Assembly (NCBI GenBank): GCA_963978905.1
Contig: OZ022257.1
Span: forward strand, 25,311,274 to 25,375,273
DNA from: Trichostrongylus colubriformis
Taxonomy: Eukaryota; Nematoda; Chromadorea; Rhabditida; Trichostrongylidae
Direction: 5' to 3'
Length of the DNA stretch: 64,000 bases
In this document: one piece after another, positions 12,215 through 23,719 of the stretch
Layout: every line of letters starts with the position of its first letter
Position numbering within the stretch: the stretch's first letter is position 1
Notes under the pieces: model-generated
What the model saw: the letters and a program-made list of their open reading frames with translations, nothing else
What the model was told of the DNA's origin: nothing
Databases searched by the model: none
Position numbers and translations under genes: made by a program

Positions 12215-12500
12215 TTTAAAGGAACGGAGAGGGGTTGGAAGAAAGAGTAGGGTGGGAAGAAATGATCGTTTTAATACAAAACTCTAAGATAAAATCGATA
12301 ATCGGTAGAGAAACCCGGGTTCAAAAGCGCGACGTTGTGGTCTGCATTCACATCTCCCGTGCATCTCTTCGAACTGCGACATCAAATTTCCGAGTTGTTC
12401 GATGTCATTTGTTGTCTTGTAGGATGTATTTCATTCATTCATGATTAAGTTAAATAAGTTGAACAACGAAAAGTAGCAACCAAGTGGAACAATGAATGGG
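12215..12500 (+). repeat. interspersed repeat family R, copy 3
   Basis: Plus-orientation copy of family R, with GGTTCAAAAGCGCGACG near 12320 and the GATGTCATTTGTTGTCTTGT block near 12403 matching the copy at 2160-2480. Confidence 0.6.
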
Positions 12501-15500
12501 AGAGTAAGCGAAGGGGTAAAAAAAGGGTGTTTGCCCTAAAAAACCATCAAAATCACACTTAACATGGTGTGTGCAGTTTCCGCAAGCTAACGATCTGCAA
12601 GTGTCATGGTAGGTCTTACGCAGCAGAAACAGCATGGTCATAAGTCACACTCACATAACGCGTACATACATACGCAGCACATCTACCAAACCAGGCTGAC
12701 AGCATATTCTCCGCTCTGGCCACGAACGAAAACAACGTACTATCATTAAATTGAATAATATTATTTTGTATTATTATGGCGTTATTATCATAGTGTACAT
12801 ATACATAGTGTAATAATATTATATTATAATATTGTGTTGTATTATTAATAATTAAGAGACGACTGACAGGTAAAATACCATTATTCGCTTCTGAATCGAA
12901 GATTCCCACAAAGCAGTAAACAGGTTTCGCCACTTTGGCGTGGCACCCAGCACTGACGGCTATGAAAATCGGAAGGCTAATGCCGAAGCATACATGAGGC
13001 AGCTCTGTTTGTCGCGCTCATTATGCACCTCATAAAAGAAAACGTACAAAAAAGGCTATCTACATAGCGGAGAGCCAAAAGTGAAAAACGGGGCACACGG
13101 CGGGGGCAAAGTTCATCTCAGGTTAATACCCACTACTCTCATTGAAGATGAGGCCATCCCATAGAAGCTAACTATTTCAGTCACATTCCAGCATCTGCGT
13201 AAATTTCTCAGAAGGCCACTCACTGCTAGTCCTGAAGTGCTCTCTTCCACCACGCTCGAACGATACTTGATAGAAATGGAACTTCGATACCAGTCTAAGG
13301 CTTTTGCTACGCCATGAGAATCGAGCAAAGATGACTTTCCGCCTCCCACCCTACTGCAAAGGTGCTTTCAGTTGAAGATTTCTCATGTGAGCATTGAGAC
13401 CATAACAATTTTGATGACCTTTGCTCTCTTCGTGTATCGAAATTGAAGAAAAAGTAGTATGTTTTAAGCGAAAACTTTTGAACGATCTATGAATTTGTCA
13501 CTATTGACACGCTTACACGTGGTGTTTGATCACAAACCTAATTCCTGAAGACCTTTGACCCTCCCCGTAACTGCCACCTCTTAATCCTCTTAACCTTTAT
13601 GAACCAAATAATCTCTGATGTTGCAAGCAAAAAAGCTATTTCATGACCAGCCCTGACGAACTTTTCACTTCAGTACTGGGACTACCATATGTAATGCATT
13701 TCACGATGAATTCAACGATCACTCCCGAGCTTTGTTCAAAGATAATCTTAATAATGACAAGAAAAAGAATAGAGGCGTATTCGGCATATTACGCTTTGTG
13801 ACTTCAAAAAAGAATCCAACCTTGCTGAAATAGTCAGGAACGTCGGCTACTTATGTACAGAAGCTACAACAAGTGCAGTTCAACGCAGACGCACTGTTTC
13901 AGGGATTCCGTTGCGGAACTACAGAATGAAATGATGGGTATCGCTCAGGAATACTTCTAAGCCCAATAAAACGTTGTATGAAGGCTGTTGGTGAAATGCC
14001 AGTCGGAAATTATTATGCCTGGTTTTAGCCGTGCACCAGCACCTCCAATCATTCCAAGCTCGTCAAAGTCAATTGTGCATCGCCTCTCTCAAGAAAATCG
14101 GTCCTTGGAGCCAAAAGTGTCACTTCCTTGTCTCTTCTGAAATACGAAGTTTCTAAACTGAATCGGTTTATTGTCCGAGGATAAGGTGTGTTAAGGCATG
14201 ACATAAAAAACTATTAACACAAAGGCAGCAGACGAAAAATACCTAAACAGCTGCACTACGTTTAGAGATATTTTACATACGCTTACATGTGCTGTCAATG
14301 TTTGCTCAGGAAATATGAAGTCCGATCCATTGCAATTGTTTGGAAGCAACGAAGCGATAGCGTCGAAAGTCTTCTTATAGAAGGTTACGGCTGAAGGAAA
14401 CTGGCTGTGCGAAAAAGGTGCAGTCTTGGTAGTTGTCCGAGGAACTATTGACCTAGGGAGGTAAGCCGTTGTCTTAGGGAGGTAAGTCGACCTATATAGT
14501 TATCGTGAGTGTGGTTTTAAGACAATGCTTGGGCAGTGCTTCGTACTTACAGGGCGATGACCGTGTATACCATATTCAGTAACTTCCAAAGATGGTATGG
14601 TCCATTCTCCATGATCACCGAAGTTACACCACTGGACTATCTCGTACTTCACAATAGCAGATTCTTCCTTGAATTATACGGGCGAAGTTTAAGTTTAAAA
14701 AGTATTTCTGCATCAAGGCAGTAGATTTTTGAGAAAGAAGTTCATCATAAAGATTCTGAACATAGATTATGAAAGCGCATATACAATAGCGCTCAAAAGT
14801 CTTCGGCCAAATGGTTTTCACTTGGGTTTTTCACTTGTAACTTTTTTGCGACTGAACCGATCTAAGAGGAATTTAGTATGTTGTACTTGGAGACACTGCA
14901 TACTGAATATACTATTTTGGCGCCAACGGTGTAAGTTACCTGATTAAATGCAATTTTTTGTTTTTGGAGTGCCATCCCTATGCCGTCCCGCTGTGCCGCT
15001 GTCATCAAAAGTTGTGGTTTCTCTAGAGATTATTGATGTTTTCTGAAGCTTGCTAGTTTTATTTTTTGTAAAGAAAGCTGTTTTTCTTGACTGAGGCTTT
15101 TTCTTTTCTCCGGTGGTTTTGTATCTAATTCTTGTAAAAAACCATGAAAAGAGTCAAGTGGCAATCAAGCATAGGAAAATTCTGACAATAGGTTCAGGCA
15201 CCACATATTAAAATTTTGTCAAATTTGGTCAAGTAGAAAAAAAGTTGTGACAAAGAGTGTTTGGCAGAAGACTTTTGAGCGCTACTGTACGTACAAAACA
15301 TTGACGCTAATATTTGAGAAGTTTTTTGAAAGGCTGATAACTCTACGAAGTGTGGATTACCTATGAGATAATCCAATACGATGGCGCATTCAGCAACATT
15401 GCTCTCCCACTACTCATACCAAAAAAATCACCGTCCTTCAAAGCTCTCAGCGATTGTCAGCTGATTGTGATCACCTTTTAACCGACGCGACGAACGAATC

Positions 15501-16980
15501 GCTAAGACGGAACGAAAAGTCACATTTGAATCAATCATCTTCAGGACACCGACTATTAATGGAGTGGCCTCGTTAGTGAAGATAATGAGACTAGCATGTG
15601 TCCGTCGAAACGAACGATAGTCATCTTAATAAGTCGACCACAAGTTCCCAAGAGCGTAGTTCATCGAATGAAATTAGTTCTCATGTGACTTTTGTAGTAA
15701 TTCTCTACACATCACCAGTGACACAACGCTTGGGGTTTTATGGACAATAACTTTATAAATTTTGAAGCTATTTTGTACCCACTTTGTGAGCTGTTCAACT
15801 TTATTTCAAATATACTTTAGAAAATCTATTATAATGAGAAACAAGACACAGGACAACACTTACTCCTGTGGGCGAGCCCAACAATAACCTTCTATCCTCC
15901 CGGAAAATTCTGCCAGTGCTTAGAAAATATGGCTGCTTTAGGTTGGTATCGATGCGAAAATCGATCTCCACTTGCACCGTGTGCTAACGGCGCCATTTGT
16001 CTGTACCTTCTCAGTCCTCAATGCCCCTACAAATAATCACTGAAAGAAAATGTTTCAGCTCCCAGGCTCCAGAGCACCTGAGCTGTTGAAATATACGTAC
16101 CTGATGACATGCAAGGCTGATTCAGCATAGACCTGTGCCACACAAGTTAGGGGCTATTTGTGTTACCTCAGTTTGCCAAAGATTCCAACTCAGTTGCCAC
16201 GGATTTTTTGTATATCTTCGTCAAAACTAAGTTTATATTAAACCAAGTTTATAGTTTATTATATAGTTTTCGAATTAGATGCTATTACGAGCGAAAGTGT
16301 TTTCGGATTGATATCGAAATCCTCGAAATGGATGATATTCCAAGGCCTCTCGACCTGGTACTGTGACCCTGTCCCGTGTCAATGATCAAGAATCGGCGCT
16401 ATCAAAAAGTTTGTGTTCGTAATTTGATAAATGAGTGTGTGGAAGTGCGCCAGCATATTAACGTTTACACGAAATTTACTCTTTTCTACATTGGAAGAAG
16501 ACCCAAAATAGAGCATGACCTACGCGAAATTTGAGGGGCAGAAACAGTTAAGTTTGGACTCCAGTTTCCGTTCCAAGGCAGTTGGCACTTCTTGACGATG
16601 CTAACTTTAAAGATGATTTCCGATAAAATGAACTAAAATTGCTTTACACATATTAAAACAGGAACCAAACCGAACACAGATGCAGCACGGTGCTGTACGG
16701 ATTCAAGTGCCGAAACTGAAGGCCATTGACATTTGTTTTCCATTTGAGGACTAGGACCTCAAACATATCTAGCTGGACAGCCTCATTAAATCTAGGGAAA
16801 GTCTAGAAAAGATTAGCAATTATCTTCAGAAGGTATGACACCGCCTCGAAATGGATCATATCGAATTCCGGGAGAGTTTCTGCTCAGACCGTCATCCCTC
16901 CGGTGTTTCTTATGAGCACCAAACTCGTGGGAGAGGACAGCGACATTGATTTATTGATCGGCAGTCCATTCATTACATAT
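12501..16980. other. 4.5-kb region without a recognised gene
   Basis: The stretch holds an AT-rich TTATTA-type simple sequence at about 12758-12850, a duplicated TAGGGAGGTAAG at 14453 and 14475, and blocks near 13850-14110 that recall repeat family S. A 78-codon minus-strand frame at 13113-13349 looks protein-like but has no recognisable domain. No exon chain could be built on either strand. Confidence 0.35.
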
Positions 16981-16981
16981 A

Positions 16982-17720
16982 CAGGGGGTGCCAAAAAAAA
17001 GTAATTTTGTCTCCTCCACTTTCGACCCCATTTAGCCAAACTACAGCGAATTCTATTGAGGTATTCTCATCCCCAGAATCAAGAGCAGACCTAACTCTAT
17101 CACTATACTCCGTGGCAGCCTCCTGCACGAGCAGGAACGGGACCAAGGAAAGACTGAACAAGATGTATCACCTCAACTGGGCAAAATCCGAATTTTCTTC
17201 GCCCTCTTTCACAACCTTGCTGACGTCCGTTCAATCTGGGTACCGAAGGGGATTCATACCGGATGGTGTTCTTTAACAATGCGTTTTCCCCGGGTTCCCA
17301 GCGCCCTTCGTTTCCAAGAGCCAAAACGTGCACTTACCACTGAAACCTCTCCGGAGGCGGATTTGGGCATGAAAATGATACTTCGGATCGTAGCAGCCTT
17401 GTCCAAGCAGCAGGGCTCTGTGACTTCCATGAACCGAAGGGCCAACCCTCAGGAAGCTTCCCACAAAAGACCTACCACGGAGCTTGGCTCCACTGTTTTT
17501 AGCGAATTTTTAAATGTAGGTACTCCGAAGCCCGACTGCGCCGAATGAAACCTCCATATTTTTATGAACATGAACGTGAGGAGCCACAGCTTGTTCCTAC
17601 TTTTAGAGGAACATTTTGGGAATGTTTTGCCCCAATACCTTTATCTCTTTCGTTTCCCTACGTTTTGAAAAATTGGCAGATGTGAGCCGTGGGCAAAATT
17701 ACTTTTTTTGGCACCCCCTG
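16982..17720. mobile_element. 739-bp TA-flanked DNA transposon remnant
   Basis: The element begins CAGGGGGTGCCAAAAAAAAG and ends with the reverse complement of the same sequence; the terminal inverted repeats match for about 27 bp with one indel. It sits between two TA dinucleotides (16980-16981 and 17721-17722), as expected for the Tc1/mariner superfamily. The interior has open frames of up to 89 codons on both strands but no transposase motif I recognise, so it is called non-autonomous. Confidence 0.8.
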
Positions 17721-17954
17721 TACTTGTAAGTCATCATAATGTAAATCACATTCGTATACCAACAGAACTCTAACCAGATAGGTCGATTTGGGGTGGTCGG
17801 ATAGGTTGGGTGGAAGTCCGACGCATGGCGCATCCTGGTAGGGATCAACCGTTAATCTTGCCATTTACAGAACAAGTTATAGAAATTTGGAATTATAAGG
17901 AAGTTATAAAACTGCGCTGCTAACTTACGAATACAACGCCGGGATTCCTATGTA

Positions 17955-18833
17955 TTAGGTTGAGTCGATATGGCTCGGACAAATGGTAGTGACGATTTCT
18001 AGAGATCATCAGCAAAAAGTTGACAAAAATGGACGCGCGAGGTACCGTTGGAACGAGTATGAAAGCTCTTCAAAGTACGGCAAAACAATCACTCCAAAGT
18101 AGTTTCATTCCGCCAACATGCCGCACGATTTCAAGTCGTCCAGAGACCACATCCGCAACGCACACTATTTCTATCGCTATCTGGCCAGGAACCCGCGGAT
18201 ATCGAAAGATGCCCAAAGGAAGTTTACAAGGAGCATGCCCCCGCCAGAAGTACAGTGTACTTGTGGCATTCGATGTTGCGTCAGGCGACTATTCCATCGA
18301 AGACGAAGATCATTTGGTGGAGCGTACACGGCGTAGAGTACTGGGAGCTACTCGATGAAGGTACACCAGTATCCACCGACGTCTACATTCGTCATTTACG
18401 AGAGTTAAAGGCAAATGTCCAAAATTCGCAACGGCGGCGGTCACATGTCTACTTCCAGCATGACAACGCGAGAGCGCACATTGCAAGATCGACCAAGGCC
18501 GAGCTGCTGTCGTATAGTTGAACCGTGCTTCCACACTCACCGTACTCCCCAGGCCTGGCCTCTTCAGATTTCCACCTTTTCTCCCTCAGCCAACGCCACC
18601 TGGACGGCCAAGACTTCAAAACTCGCGACGAGGTCAAGGCGGCACTCGAGAACTTCTTTAAGGCCCAGCCCCCGGCCTTCTGGAGCAAGGGCATCCATGA
18701 TCTGCCTAACCCGTGGCAGAAGGTCATTGATAAATATGGAACATATTTCAAGTGAATCCCAGTTGTCGTTAAAAAGTTGTACGATAACGATTAAAATTTG
18801 TCAATTTGTCCGGTTCATATTGACTCAACCTAA
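17955..18833 (+). mobile_element. internally deleted mariner element A
   Basis: The ends are TTAGGTTGAGTC and its reverse complement GACTCAACCTAA, flanked by TA (17953-17954 and 18834-18835). At 879 bp it is shorter than the roughly 1.3 kb usual for mariner, so the front and middle of the transposase are reduced. The catalytic half survives at 18255-18755 and is described separately. Confidence 0.85.
18255..18755 (+). pseudogene. mariner transposase, C-terminal half with one stop
   Basis: One continuous frame encodes the C-terminal catalytic region, ending at KVIDKYGTYFK and a stop at 18753-18755. Visible motifs are IIWWSVHGVEYWELL, VYFQHDNARAHIAR and HSPYSPGLASSDFHLF. The second and third catalytic Asp residues (HDNAR and SSDFH) are separated by 34 positions, the DD34D spacing of mariner. 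The only interruption is TGA at 18519-18521, at the position where mariner transposases have Trp before the LPH motif, so it looks like a TGG to TGA change. The first catalytic Asp block was not found and is probably in the deleted part. The Asp of the SPDLAP motif is Gly here. Confidence 0.8.
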
Positions 18834-19009
18834 TATAAGGTCGTAAGCAAAATTTTTACCGTCTTTTGCAACTTTATTTTCATTGTGCTATTTGCACATT
18901 CGATAGAACATCGTGTGAAATCATGAAATTCGGTTCCAAATTATCGTGCTTCTAGAACACTACTGTTAAGGGATATGTCCTAATGTTTGGATTGAATGGG
19001 CTTCAGTTG

Positions 19010-19587
19010 GTGTTAGACCTAAAGAATATGACGGACGAGTGAGGGGTTCAGCCTAGAACTCCTTCAAATTCTGGAAGGCGGTCTGTGAGAAATGCGATCG
19101 CGCGTGGCTGCTCTGAGAGGTCGCGCAGCACTCTTTTTTGAATTTTGGCGAATCAGAGCTACCTGAAGTGGCCAAGCACATCTGTAGTGGGAAGCCAATG
19201 CACCTAGTTATCCCTTGCGAATACGGACGTCGCTGCCTGCTGTTCTAATTAAAGCTCTTCGATCAACTGGAATTACTTCCCTTTTCTGCACTTTTCAAAA
19301 CAGGGACAACTTGTTCCATCCAACGCTTTACCTGCCTCGTTGCGGTTCGACCACACTGGGTCTCGTGAAGTGAAGTCATCCAAACGTGTTCTTTTTGCTG
19401 TACTGTAACATTTTAACTAAGAATTTTAAAGCCACAGAACTCTAAGGACAGCTTGTTTTCCGGAAGAGCAACTTTTTATCTATCTGAAGTTCACAATAAG
19501 TAAGGTCATCTAAGCTGACCCGCTCTGAAATTTGAATTTATTTTGTTAAAGCGCAAAACCGACTACAACTTTCTCTAGCACCTAATA
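19010..19587 (-). mobile_element. mariner-like relic, family P copy 2
   Basis: The segment shares the GAAGTGGCCAAGCACATCTG block and the outer end (ACTTTCTCTAGCACCTAATA) with the element at 34897-35758. Its right end abuts the TA target of mariner element B at 19586-19587. No left terminal repeat was located. Confidence 0.45.
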
Positions 19588-20447
19588 TTAGGCTGTCCCG
19601 AAAGTTCCGGAACACCTTGGCGGACAAGGGTTTTTGAGCCTTCCCACGATGGATAGCCAGGGCATTTTCGATTGACTTTGAGGAACGTTCCATACCATAG
19701 GTGTATAAGGATTCGCGCCTATCCACAAAAGAAATAGAGCTCGAAATGGACGAGACGTCACTCCGAGCATTGTACCTCTACGAGTTCTACCGAGGGAGTT
19801 CCATAAGGGAAGCGGTCCAAATAATCAGCGTCGCATGTGGAGCAAGCACAACTATCCACTGTTGGTTCACCCGCTTCCGTTCTGAAGATGTAGCCCTGAA
19901 AGATCGGCAACGCAGTGGCCGTCCATCTGAGCTGACGATCAGCTTCTCAGGAGAACTGTGCAGGAGAACCCCACGGCAAGCTAGCCCTGCTACTCGCTTG
20001 TGGGAACACCACAGTCGATCAGCATCTCACTCGGCTAGGATACCGGAAAGTGCTCTCGATTGGACACCCCATGCCCTATCCGACAGCCGACATCTTGCAA
20101 CATTCATCCGGAACACCTTGGCGACGCTAGGCTGAGAAGTGCTACCACATCTTCCATATAGCCCCGACCTCGCACCGTCTGACTACCAGCTGTTCGCCCC
20201 TCTACAGAACTTCCTAAAGGGGAAACAGCTCAAAAAGCAGCGCGACATCAAGATGGAGGTAGAGCGTTTCTTCGCGAGGCAGCCTCAACAATCCTAGGCG
20301 GATGGGATTGGCAAGCTTCCGGATAGATGACAGAAGGTGATAGATAGTAATGGTGAATATCTTGTTAGCTGAAATGTGTTTATGTTGTAAAGAAATAAAT
20401 TTGAAAAAAAGTGGTCGAGGTGTTCCGGAACTTTCGGGACAACCTAA
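19588..20447 (+). mobile_element. internally deleted mariner element B
   Basis: The ends are TTAGGCTGTCCCGAAAGTTC and its near-perfect reverse complement, flanked by TA (19586-19587 and 20448-20449). The element is 860 bp. The plus strand encodes an N-terminal DNA-binding part (see 19701-19945) and then, after a deletion that removes the central catalytic region, a tail with YSPDLAPSDYQLF near 20158-20197 and a KVIDSNGEYL-like end near 20335-20365. Confidence 0.85.
19701..19945 (+). pseudogene. mariner transposase N-terminal DNA-binding domain
   Basis: The frame encodes LRALYLYEFYRGSSIREAV followed by a helix-turn-helix-like stretch and WFTRFRSEDVALKDRQRSGR, which match the start of mariner transposases (the FRSGD...RSGRP linker). 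The frame continues to 20135 but loses similarity after the linker, so the reading beyond about 19945 is not native. The protein cannot be functional because the catalytic centre is missing. Confidence 0.75.
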
Positions 20448-20857
20448 TAATTCGTTGCAATAAATTACACACTCTTGACGCTTATCTGAAACGTTTACGC
20501 TGCCGTGGAAAGCGTCACGTGGTAGCGATACGAGACCGTGTGATGATGAATGGGAAAAACTGCTGATGTTCGCGAATTGGGTGCAGCATTTTTTACTGGA
20601 TACACTTGAGAGAAAATTCCAGCCCATATTGAATCCCGACCGTTTGCAGGGATATTTATGTTATATATGGGTTATGGTTATTCAAATTGAGCACTCCCTG
20701 TGAGTATTATCTCGGATTGAGATAGGGGCTGCGTGCAAATTGTAGTTGCCTCACAATGGGTCGTAAAACGCACATGCACCACCAGTATCCTCAAGTATTT
20801 TGGATCAATGCATAGGACCACAAACCTTAGCCACGCCCCAATTAACGGTCGTTCCAG

Positions 20858-21119
20858 GGTGGGGCTACTTACGCCGGAAAATCGCTTCGCGGCCGTCGCA
20901 CTCGTGGCGCCACCAGTACGAATTGCGAATCGATTGCCCTTGGAAGCTCGGCAGATCGTGGCTGCGTCACATCGGCGCTTCCACCCATGCCACCCTGCCT
21001 CCTCCACCCATGCCACACTGCCTCGCTTGAAGGCTGCCATACCCTGCCACTGGCACTCGCACCCGCCCCGCCGCTCGCCGCCGGCGGCCACGCGACTTTC
21101 CGGCGTAAGTAGCCTCACC
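20858..21119. mobile_element. GC-rich inverted-repeat element
   Basis: TGGGGCTACTTACGCCGGAA on the left is matched by TTTCCGGCGTAAGTAGCC on the right. The arms are about 27 bp with mismatches and the interior is GC-rich and cysteine/proline-coding by chance on both strands. No target duplication is clear, so only the inverted repeat is claimed. Confidence 0.55.
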
Positions 21120-22552
21120 CGTCCATCCGTCTTCGCATGGAGCTGATCCGTTAGTCTGGAGTTTTGCCGAGCTCACGGAAGGTGAGCAGATCGGTCTCTC
21201 CCGGAATCGAGTGGGGAGTTTCCCAATGCCGTCGCGAACGGATTGGTGATGGACTGTACGTGGTAGGGGGCTCCCCCTGACTCACGAGGTATCGCGTGAT
21301 GCGAGCCTCGTTTTCTTCATTCGGTGAAGGGTGGGCCTTTCCCCGTGTGGATAGTGCAAGTGCAGTAGTTGGCAGGATGCGACTACTGATGCACATTGGT
21401 CTAAGCGTGATCTACGCGATGGCCTTCCCTTTTGGGTTCAAAAGGAAGTGGATGCAATGACCAATCTCTGTTGAGAAGATTGGTCCATCGATCCAAGATG
21501 GCAGGTTAGTTGGTGGCTAATACCCTTAATATCCTTTCCCTTTCCATGGTTGAAGTCTAGAATCTACTGATGTAGATTCTAGTACTTTTATGTATTGTGT
21601 GGCATATTGTCATACAGTATTGCTGTGTATATTCGCTTGATAAAAAGGTTAATTGCGCAGTGCTCTGTTATGTAATGAAAGGTACAGACACTAATTACGA
21701 AGCACCCACGGCTTATCACGAAACCGTGGATCAAGTGGCTGTCTAGTTTTTTTTTTGGATTTCCCCTCATCTCCTGGATGGTCCAGACCCAACATTTTTG
21801 GTTTCTACAGAAAATATAAGGTTAATTAAAAGACGGTCTTAGAGGACCCACTTTTCTACGTTCAAAGCTGTTCCCTGCAATTACCGTGTATGGAAATGAG
21901 GAGGATCAAGGGCATGGTCAATGCCGAAGTGCTTCGCACTTTCGACTGTCATTGAAAGCCATGGGGTTCACCCAGGAAACAGGCAGTTGATATTGGAGTA
22001 ATTAGCGTGATATTGCTCTGTACTAGGGCTAGCCAACTTGTAATAATGCCTATAATCGCTCAACTTTTACCGGTCGAACGAACTCGATGGATAGAAAAGC
22101 GTCTTAGAGCTCTGCATAACCCTACTAACGAAAATGCATCCATTACATAGTTGTTCTAGGCATAACAAAGATGTAACAACCCCAATACTTCACAAATACT
22201 CTGAGTATTCAGTCAAATCGTTGCAAACCTCATCCGGGAATGAAGTCACACACAAACATCAGCTTCCAAAATTTACTTTTACCACATGAGAACAATGAAC
22301 ACCGTCGTTTGCTATGCGTACAGCTTATAATGGCATCTACTAACAGAAGGACTCAAAACTAGACTGAGGAATCCCGCTAGGAAGGGAAAAATCAAAGCTG
22401 GTGACCGTAAGCTGTGCCCACCTCGCATTGTTGCGTAGCTTTGGCAGCTCGGTGGAAAAAAGCGTCCCTCACTAAATGACGCATTTCAGTTATGTCCATA
22501 AGATCAAATTTTTCTCCATTCTACCGACCTTGCTCTCCGTTAATGCGAATGC
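21120..22552. other. no gene seen
   Basis: A 26-bp perfect hairpin with a CTAGAATCTAC stem lies at 21556-21582 and a GC-rich stretch at 21130-21430 is compositionally unlike its surroundings. The rest is unremarkable and has no coding signal that I could support. Confidence 0.35.
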
Positions 22553-22560
22553 AAATTAGC

Positions 22561-22790
22561 GGGGTGTATATCGTTAGGACAGAAACGTTGCGTGGCTGTG
22601 TTCCGCTCGCGACGGGATGGTGCGAGCTATGCGTGCCGTATTAGTTGAGTCCTGAAGCGATTGCGCCTAGAATGAGGCGTAGAGCACTCATCGCTTCAAG
22701 ACCCATCCGATACGGCGCGCATAGATCGCACCATCCCGTCGCGTGCCGAACACGGCCACGCGACCTTTCTGTCCTGCCGATATACACCCC
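22561..22790. mobile_element. palindromic hAT-like MITE with 8-bp target duplication
   Basis: The two arms (22561-22665 and about 22690-22790) are imperfect reverse complements over roughly 100 bp, beginning GGGGTGTATATCG. The 8-bp direct repeat AAATTAGC flanks the element exactly (22553-22560 and 22791-22798). Eight-base duplications are typical of the hAT superfamily. Confidence 0.8.
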
Positions 22791-22798
22791 AAATTAGC

Positions 22799-23719
22799 GA
22801 AACACCTACAAGGAAACTCAAAAATGCCAAATGCAGACAGGACATTTCCCGTGTATGACGGTTTGAAAGTAAATCCCTGATCGAAACGCAGACCTGGCCG
22901 AGCTTCGCACCATCTAGTGTTACTACTGAATTCGGAGTGATGAACTATGTTTATGAGTGATGAAATACGCTAAACTATGTTTCTCTGAAGGCTCAAACAC
23001 TCACGAAAAGCTTTATAATAGCAGTTTTACGTGAACTGGTTAAATCCATCATTCATACAATAATTTCAATTAGTTGAATCTTTGTGAATCGAATCTAATA
23101 CGAATACACTACCACATTCCTATACATGCATTTAAAATAATTTCAGACAAAACTAAGCAGCAATGTATGATTCTCTTACGCGACTGGACCCAAAATCAGC
23201 AAGAACTGATGGACACAAACTGTAATAAGACAAGCGAAGTGATATGAGTGTGTAACAAGTGTTACGGTGATTAGTGTGGGGTCAGGTCACCCGTGAGTGG
23301 GTTCACTTTCAAGATCTCGGCTACGTAGCTGGGTCTACTTAGTCAAAGATAAAGGTCGAAGAATAAAGGCGATATTTGTGAAGTTGAATATGTGGTAAAG
23401 TTGGATATTTGTTACTTAAATGAATAAGTTCGGGCATTTTCCATTAAATACAATTTCTAACAGAAAGCAGATGCGATCTATGATGAAGGTGGAAGCTATT
23501 TAGTTACTGTAACAGACCGTAATACAATGTTTTAGTCTCACAAGAATGTTAATTTCGTCGTTTCTATAGTAAAACCCCTCACACAACACTGGCGACCTGA
23601 TCTCCTTGGACAGTGGTCGGAACACTTGCACGCCACCCAGTGATAAATATCTGCACAATGATCACAAAAAAGTAGAATATGAGGTCTAGAACTTTTCAAT
23701 TTGCTCCTGCTTACTATGC
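22799..23719. other. 3' flank of the sirtuin gene
   Basis: No gene or repeat was recognised here. Part of it presumably carries the 3' untranslated region of the sirtuin transcript; no AATAAA was found on the minus strand close behind the stop codon. Confidence 0.35.
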
